A stretch of 64,000 bases of DNA from NCBI GenBank assembly GCA_022410635.1, contig JAJVDF010000419.1:209719-273718 (forward strand), given 5' to 3'. Shown here in pieces: positions 58,521 to 64,000 of the stretch. A program made the translations under genes and the position numbers. Each line of letters begins with the position of its first letter. Position 1 is the stretch's first letter. Below the pieces are notes generated by a model. That model was not told the DNA's origin. It worked only from the letters and a program-made list of their open reading frames with translations, and made no database searches. This stretch comes from Tretioscincus oriximinensis. Lineage: Eukaryota > Chordata > Lepidosauria > Squamata > Gymnophthalmidae.

Positions 58521-59104
58521 AATCCTCTCTTACAGGCTGAATGTTCGTTAGATGTTTGATCCGAATGCAACTGCAGCCCCTTCTGCATTTGTTCTTGCCA
58601 GTTCATATTCATTCCAGGGTTCCTTAGAAAAGGTTTTGAAATTAACTGTGATGAAAGGAAATCCTGCAAGCGCAAGAATGTTGCAAAATTCATAAACATT
58701 CAACAGTCCAACTCTCATTACCCTTTTCAACAAAAGAGCAATTTAGAAAAGAAGAAAAAAGGGGAAAACATTTGACTTCCCAGTTTTGTTTATTGACATC
58801 GAACTAACAAAATTTAAAAGCATTTCTATCCATTTTACCCTCTTTTCTATATTACAATCTATATAGAGATATGTACACAATATACATAGAAAACATACAT
58901 ATACATAGAAAACATCTCTATATTTTTTCTCTATATAACAGACCTCTATATAACAATTCTAAACATCTGGTTTTTTTTAAGTAAATCAATTTGCATGAAA
59001 ATAGATTTTAAGGCTGTAACTTTTTAGACAAAGGAAACGTGAGAAAAGATGATTTTCATGAGCAGGCACTATTTTTGGGTCAGATGTATGTAACTGGAAG
59101 CCTT
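58521..59104. other. AT-rich intergenic sequence, nothing recognised
   Basis: Includes a short tandem (ACATACATATACATAGAAAA, 58870-58915). No gene. Confidence 0.25.
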
Positions 59105-59345
59105 CAAGTCAGGATAGCTTTAAGACAGGGTTAGGCAAGTTCATGGACACCAAGGGTATAAAGAGCTGCTAGGATGGATCTCCTGAAGTACCATTTGCAG
59201 AGTCAAGAACAGGTGAGGTTTATGTCTTCTGCTTCAAACTGCCCAGGTGCAATTGGTGGGCCACCGTGTGAGACAGAAGGCTGGACTAGGTGGCCACTGG
59301 CCCCATTCAGCACAGCTCCTCTTATGGTCTTATGCTCTAAAACTG
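59105..59345 (+). repeat. CR1 LINE 3' end
   Basis: AGACAGGGTTAGGCAAGTTC, CCCAGGTGCAATTGGTGGGC, GAGACAGAAGGCTGGACTAG and a degraded octamer tail. Confidence 0.75.
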
Positions 59346-59407
59346 AAGATGGACATTTGAAGGGGCCACTGAGGTTATCAAGCCCTAGACTTCATGAAGA
59401 CACTAGA

Positions 59408-59555
59408 CAAAAGGTCACTTGCAGAGTCAAGAGCAGGTGAGAACCTTGTCCTTGACGTCTGCTCCAGAAGCCCAGAAGCCATTAGTAGGGTCACGAAGTG
59501 GAAGGACAGGATGCTGGACTAGATAGGAACATGGTCTGACCCAGCAGCTCAATGC
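59408..59555 (+). repeat. Old CR1 3' end fragment
   Basis: AGAGTCAAGAGCAGGTGAGA and GACAGGATGCTGGACTAGAT, more diverged than its neighbour. Confidence 0.45.
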
Positions 59556-59713
59556 ATACTCTGCAGTGAAGAAATGCAACCTGCATCTGTTAACAATCGG
59601 GTTTCCCTCTTACTGTAGCCTACAAACCACTTTTCTCACAAGGTATCAGCAGCTTGTGTGATGGCATCAGAAAGAAAGGAATTCTCTATGCATCAGATTG
59701 CTCTATCGACTGA

Positions 59714-59770
59714 GAGCCAAACTGGTGTGGTGATCAGAGTGTGGAAGTCTCCCGGTTCAATTCAAAAAGC
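59714..59770 (+). repeat. tRNA-derived SINE head
   Basis: CAAACTGGTGTGGTGATCAG and B box CCCGGTTCAATTC; only the tRNA-like portion remains. Confidence 0.45.
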
Positions 59771-60049
59771 TCCAATTCAATTCAAAAGGCTCAATTCTAA
59801 AAGCTCCATGCCTGCACCCTTCTAGTTAAAAGACTCTCAAAGTGTTAGGTTCACCTTCCAAAATGGAATAAGCCACTCAACACAGGAAACCATCCCAGGC
59901 CTGGACACAGAAAGGGTTGACAGATGAATAGCTCTTTCTTGATTCGGTGGGTCGGGGTACATGGCTGTTCTTAGTTGCTGGGGCAATTTGTCTGATTAAT
60001 TCTGACAATAAAGAAGACTCTGGCATGCTAACTAGTTATGCCACCCTGC

Positions 60050-60345
60050 TTAGAGGCACGAATGGGGCCGAAGAGACAGTTTTTTAAATCAGAGACCTGT
60101 TCTCGGAGATCCCCATGGCAGCCATGGAGAGGTGTGACACTGGCCTCTGCTCTAGCCAACTCAGCTATTCGAAAATAGATTTGCAATTCCACATTTCAAG
60201 TAGATTCATGAGTACCACCACTAATCTAGATGCGGAAGACAGAATAGATGTAATCCTTCAGGCAGAAATTAACCTTGTAAGCTGCTCTGAGTCCCTTTGG
60301 GAGAGAAGGGCTGGTCATAAAAACTAGATTCGTCTTCTTCGAGGG
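60050..60345 (+). repeat. Sauria-type SINE
   Basis: GCACGAATGGGGCCGAAGAG, CCAACTCAGCTATTCGAAAA, ACCTTGTAAGCTGCTCTGAG with a CATAAAAACTAGATTCGTCT end. Confidence 0.75.
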
Positions 60346-60960
60346 GCAAGTGGTGTTCAGCCACCCAAGCTTGAGGAATAACAGATCCGTGAAACCCTTA
60401 GATGTCCAGGGCTGCACACACGCTACCCTTACTGAACCCCTTTCGTGGTGGGGACTGGGGACTGCAATTATTCCCCATGAACGAGTAAGCCAGCAGACTG
60501 GCACCACAGAAGATGATTTCTCAGTCCATGCACAATGCCTTCCCCACAGGGAGAAGACACATTTGGACTCCATTCCACTTTCAGAGCACCTTCAAGAGCA
60601 GTTTAAACCCCAAAATGAGACAAACGGATATTGGACAGTTGGCAAATACTTCGCACGTACTGTACGGATGCAATTTGCATCCATGGTCTTTTCCAGAACC
60701 CAGTCAAGGCTTGTTCCAGAATTCAGAACCTGTCCCATGACAGCTCTCTGTGACGCCAAGCCTACTGATGGAACTTGGCCATCAACTGAAGTGCAGGGCA
60801 ACCCTAGAGCCAAGGTTTCTTTCCGTAATCCATGCCTTCGAGACATTTCACAGGCCCAGCCAGTCAACTACCATGACAATCATTAATACCCACCAGCAGT
60901 CCAAGCCAGAAGCAGCTGTTACTCCCCTGCCAAAAATGCCAGGCTTTACCATGGTCTTAC
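60346..60960 (-). other. Downstream part of the VWA7-like gene: intron, last exon or 3' UTR not resolved
   Basis: This stretch is not an obvious repeat. It should contain the final VWA7 coding exon and 3' UTR on the minus strand if the GTAAGA donor at 60960 is real. Several AG acceptors are present on that strand (for example near 60741) but none gives a convincing peptide. An open frame of 178 codons on the + strand at 60350-60886 looks accidental. Confidence 0.35.
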
Positions 60961-61261
60961 CAGGACGCACTGCATGTGGGGCCCCCAGCACTTCACATCT
61001 GTAATTTTCCCCAAGTAGGTTGGTAACGACCAGCCTGACTTCCTGTGAGCAACAGTCTGAAGCGTAAGTGACCAGCTCTACTGGCCCATCAGCATAGTGA
61101 GGTAGCGCAGCTCCCCCCTCCTCTTGCACTGAGTGAACGCCGGCCGGGTCCCAGATCTGAAAAGTAGCACTCCACTGTTGGCTCTGGCAAGGAGAATTGG
61201 GTAGTTTGCAAGAGCCTTTCACAGAAGTGACGTTACAGTATGAAGACAAGGTCTTCTGCGC
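60961..61261 (-). CDS. VWA7: VWA7-like gene, C-terminal Cys-rich exon
   Basis: A minus-strand exon of 301 nt encodes 100 residues plus one base. The acceptor is TTTCCTCTTAG and the donor GTAAGA. It starts AQKTLSSYCNVTSVKGSCKL and later has DCCSQEVRLVVTNLLGENYR; paired cysteines, an NVT glycosylation site and beta-rich character suggest a secreted extracellular domain. I recognise it as the C-terminal part of VWA7 (G7c), a secreted von Willebrand A-domain protein. Its position next to SAPCD1 in convergent orientation agrees with the MHC class III gene order. If the donor is not used the frame runs on to a stop at 60848-60850 with a hydrophobic tail. The true last exon was not found. The name depends on memory of the family and on synteny. 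Confidence 0.6.
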
Positions 61262-61294
61262 CTAAGAGGAAAGAGGAACAAAGGTGAATTAGAT

Positions 61295-61560
61295 CAGAGA
61301 TGGCTGACCAATGACACACGTGTCAGAAGTGACACAACAAGACATTTTGGGTGACACACTACTGCCCTGATTAAATTAAAACTTAAGAATTATTTTTTTT
61401 TAATGGAAAAAAATTGGCACGAGAAAATCAATAAAAGAAACCATCTGACAGATGAAGTGTGTAGCCCATAGATCAGAAATTGCGGCTTTAGAGCCATCTG
61501 GGGCTCTTTGGCCACTTGAGTGTAGCTCTGAACTCACCAGAAGAACCTCCTCAAAATGTC
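61295..61560. mobile_element. Possible hAT-like MITE remnants in the VWA7-like intron
   Basis: GATGGCTGACCAATGACACA (61300-) and GCTTTAGAGCCATCTGGGGC (61483-) resemble hAT-type non-autonomous ends. No clean termini or target duplication seen. Confidence 0.3.
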
Positions 61561-61679
61561 CGGAACTGATCTTAGTGGTGTGCACTATGTCCGCGTCATC
61601 CAGACAAGGCACACACCCACAAGAGCAGGGTCAACCTATATCAAATCAACCAGTTTAAATTAAATTGGTTGCTGACAAA

Positions 61680-62720
61680 ATTTTATAATTTTTTATTTTT
61701 TCACCTATGATTGTACCATGTTCAGAGAGTTGAAAACTGGTTATCATTAATTTTTTCGATGTTCAGGGGTTTTTTGGGTGGCCATTTTGTATGGCTGCGA
61801 CAGCCGATTTTGCGTTTTGTAGAGGTTTGCGTTTACCTCTGTATCTCATTCGTTCTTAAAGATATTCAGTTATAATAAAAACCATGTTAAAGAGCATTTT
61901 AACCTTAATTAATACTTAGCCTACTTATTAGTGAATAACAAAAAAAATATATAAACGTTAAGCTTTTATAAAGACAAATTCTTGTTTTTGAACTTGAAAA
62001 TTTTAAGGTAGAAATTAAGATTCATCTTTAAATATTTTTTTCAGATATAGTCCTTATATAATAGGACTCCTCCAAAAAGTTTTAGGTTTTAATGTCTCAT
62101 CCATTTTTTTAATGGTGTTTCAAACATTGCAATTTGACAAAAATCTACCATTTTCAACCTAAAATATCTTAAAAGGGACGCACACAAAAAATCTCAAATT
62201 TTCACAAAACTTTCTTTACTTGGGTGGTAGTAAGTGGTTTAAATTTAATCATTGAGACTTTATCAATTTTTAAGTTACAAATTTTAAAAAATCGTGTTTT
62301 ATTCAATGAGCCGTAACCTTGTAATTTTTTTATTTATTATTCTACTGAAAAGAAAATTGGTATTATTTTAACTTAAAAAGTCCTGAATATGAATATTCCA
62401 TTAGATTTTTAATATATTCAATGAGTAAAAAGTTTAAATTTTTAATTTTGTAAAGGAGTGAATCACCAAACCTTTTATAGGCAACATATTTGCCTGTAGA
62501 GACTTGCAGAGATAACTCACAGGCAAGACTCTACAGGCAAGGCTCAATCAGTTCAGCAATAGTAGCTTCATTGAATAAAACACGATTTTTAAAAATTTGT
62601 AACTTAAAAATTGATAAAATTCTATCTTTGAGGAACGGCTCTAGACCTAATAAGAATCAAGCAATGCCCACATCTCTCCTTGGAAAGGTATTTTTTAAAA
62701 TAACTTCTTTTCTACACAAT
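61680..62720. mobile_element. AT-rich insertion of unknown type with a 52-bp inverted repeat
   Basis: Strongly AT-rich compared with the flanks. An inverted pair of about 52 bp lies at 62258-62309 and 62569-62620. A smaller palindrome sits between them at about 62489-62542 (TTGCCTGTAGAG and its complement). No coding frame over 80 codons. It lies in the intron between the two VWA7-like exons. Confidence 0.5.
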
Positions 62721-62864
62721 AACTGAAGATAAAGGCATATCCCCTCCCTTTGCATGTAGGCAGCTTGCAAACAAAAAAAGATAAAACAGTTTATAAATTA
62801 TGATCTGCTGAAGCAGGGCCTTTGGGGTTGAAACACCGATATCAAAAGCTGAGAAACAATTGAT

Positions 62865-63020
62865 GGCTACCATTGGCAGGGGGTGGAGAACAGGTGATGG
62901 TTTTGCCTTCCTCTGCTTGAGGCTGCCCAGGTGTAATTGGTGGGCCACTCTGTGAGACAGAATGCTGGACTCTATGGGCTCTGGCCTGATTCAGCAAGAT
63001 TCCTTTTCTTATGTTCAATT
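62865..63020 (+). repeat. CR1 3' end
   Basis: CCATTGGCAGGGGGTGGAGA, CCCAGGTGTAATTGGTGGGC, GAGACAGAATGCTGGACTCT and TTCTTATGTTC. Confidence 0.7.
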
Positions 63021-63375
63021 GTGAACTTTTTCAAAAAGTCTATTTAATGCTATCCAGATATTCAGCTGCACTCCATCTAAAACAATTGAAACATGCTATC
63101 ATGCCTCTACATGCTAGTCCGTACAAAAACGTGGAAAACAGAGTCCAAAAATGGTCAAGGTCTTGCACTATGTGGTTTATTTAGTAAATGTGAAAAGTAT
63201 TTCTTCGAATGGAAAGCTGCACATGCCCTGCCCTTCAGACATTTCTGGGACCCCCTCTCCTCAAAACCATGGAAAGAGCAGATTATGTGCCCATAAAGTC
63301 AATAAACGTGGGTGGATAGGCTGGCTGATAAGTAGAAAAAGAAGAGGATATATTCTCAAACAAAATTTAACTTAC

Positions 63376-63456
63376 CCGGATTTGTGGATTGGTCGGATGA
63401 TGTGAGGAAAGTGACCCAGTAGGAAATGGTGGAACGGAAGGAAACGATGGGCTCTC
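63376..63456 (-). CDS. VWA7: VWA7-like gene, penultimate visible exon (Pro/Ser-rich linker)
   Basis: On the minus strand an 81-nt phase-0 exon is bounded by an acceptor TTTCCAG and a donor GTAAGT. It encodes 27 residues, ESPSFPSVPPFPTGSLSSHH followed by PTNPQIR, a low-complexity linker. It is called because its splice sites and frame join cleanly to the Cys-rich exon at 60961-61261, not because the peptide is recognisable. The remaining upstream exons, including the von Willebrand A domain, would lie beyond position 64000. Confidence 0.5.
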
Positions 63457-63589
63457 CTGGAAACGATAGAAAGCCACGTAAATGCTCAGGAGCAGAATTG
63501 GAAAAGACAATGGACAAATAATTAACTTTGCAGAGAAGGTTTTAAAAGATAAGCCCTAAGAAGGAAGGCATAACAAGAAGCAAAGGAAA

Positions 63590-63725
63590 GTATAAAATCA
63601 TGCATGGGATGGATAAAATTTGTTTTCTCTGTTACACAACACTAGGACCAGGGGGCCTTCCTTGAAATTGATGGGCAGAAAAGTGAGAATCGACAAAGTA
63701 TTTTTCCACCCCGAGGATCACAGCG
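63590..63725 (+). repeat. CR1 C-terminal coding fragment
   Basis: TATAAAATCATGCATGGGAT, ACACTAGGACCAGGGGGCCT and TTGATGGGCAGAAAAGTGAG, truncated at both ends. Confidence 0.65.
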
Positions 63726-63909
63726 GGCAAGGGGAATAAAGGAAGAGCCATCCCATTGGCTGCTGGGAAAGAGGGCGGCACTGGTAGCACCATGCTGGGC
63801 GAACGGAGAGCGGAGTTCCCACAACATGGCGGTTCCCACAGAGAAACGGAGCCACTAATCTACGTAAAAATCGCCAAAATAAGTCTAGGCACTCCATCAC
63901 CGAACCTCT

Positions 63910-64000
63910 TGTGGAGCACTAACCTGCAGCTGTAGCCAACCCAGCTATTTGAAAGCAAGAATTGCAAGAATCTGCAACTGATTGCGACTAGATAAATGGG
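63910..64000 (+). repeat. Sauria-type SINE, cut by the window edge
   Basis: GTGGAGCACTAACCTGCAGC, CCAACCCAGCTATTTGAAAG and ACTAGATAAATGGG, the middle of the SINE. The rest lies beyond the window. Confidence 0.55.

Noticed and set aside
60350..60886. 178-codon open frame on the + strand
   Set aside because: No domain, starts inside a SINE tail and lies opposite the 3' end of the VWA7-like gene. No splice or promoter context supports it.

Overview
The window is vertebrate nuclear DNA, almost certainly from a squamate reptile (a lizard or relative). It has long introns, GT/AG splice sites, scattered single N bases and two N-filled assembly gaps (7849-8655 and 37624-37838). The repeat set is typical of squamates: CR1 LINEs ending in an octamer tail (variants of TTATGTTC), L2-like LINEs, an L1 with a zinc-knuckle C-terminus, Sauria-type SINEs with a Bov-B-like 3' end, and another tRNA-derived SINE. 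There are no prokaryotic features, operons or CRISPR arrays.

Genes. Only two genes can be supported. A six-exon gene on the + strand (31799-56324) encodes a 347-residue suppressor-APC-domain protein. I call it SAPCD1 because a minus-strand gene resembling the C-terminal part of VWA7 lies just downstream and converges on it (exons at 63376-63456 and 60961-61261). SAPCD1 next to a convergent VWA7 is the arrangement in the mammalian MHC class III region. The reptile protein has the same full layout as the paralogue SAPCD2: N-terminal domain, RRHTIS linker, coiled coil and a C-terminal STFI. Its gene is stretched to 24.5 kb by repeat-filled introns. MSH5, the mammalian neighbour on the other side, is not recognisable in the 31.8 kb upstream.

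Layout. 1-31.8 kb: intergenic repeat desert with many LINE 3' ends, palindromic DNA elements, a possible LTR and homopurine tracts. 31.8-56.3 kb: SAPCD1, with introns of about 7.2, 10.3, 2.9, 1.9 and 1.1 kb carrying CR1, L2, L1, SINEs, a hAT-like element with an 8-bp target duplication, and large microsatellites. 56.3-60.9 kb: SAPCD1 3' UTR and a short convergent intergenic region. 60.9-64 kb: the 3' end of VWA7, with an AT-rich insertion in its intron.

The most unusual structures are several families of palindromic (foldback) elements. One inserts at TA and includes a short copy nested in a long copy. Another is a 275-bp element with 78-bp arms that differ at one base. There is also an unclassified interspersed repeat family with a CAG/CTG-rich core. 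Repeat family names rest on recognition of protein motifs and tail sequences, not on a database search.
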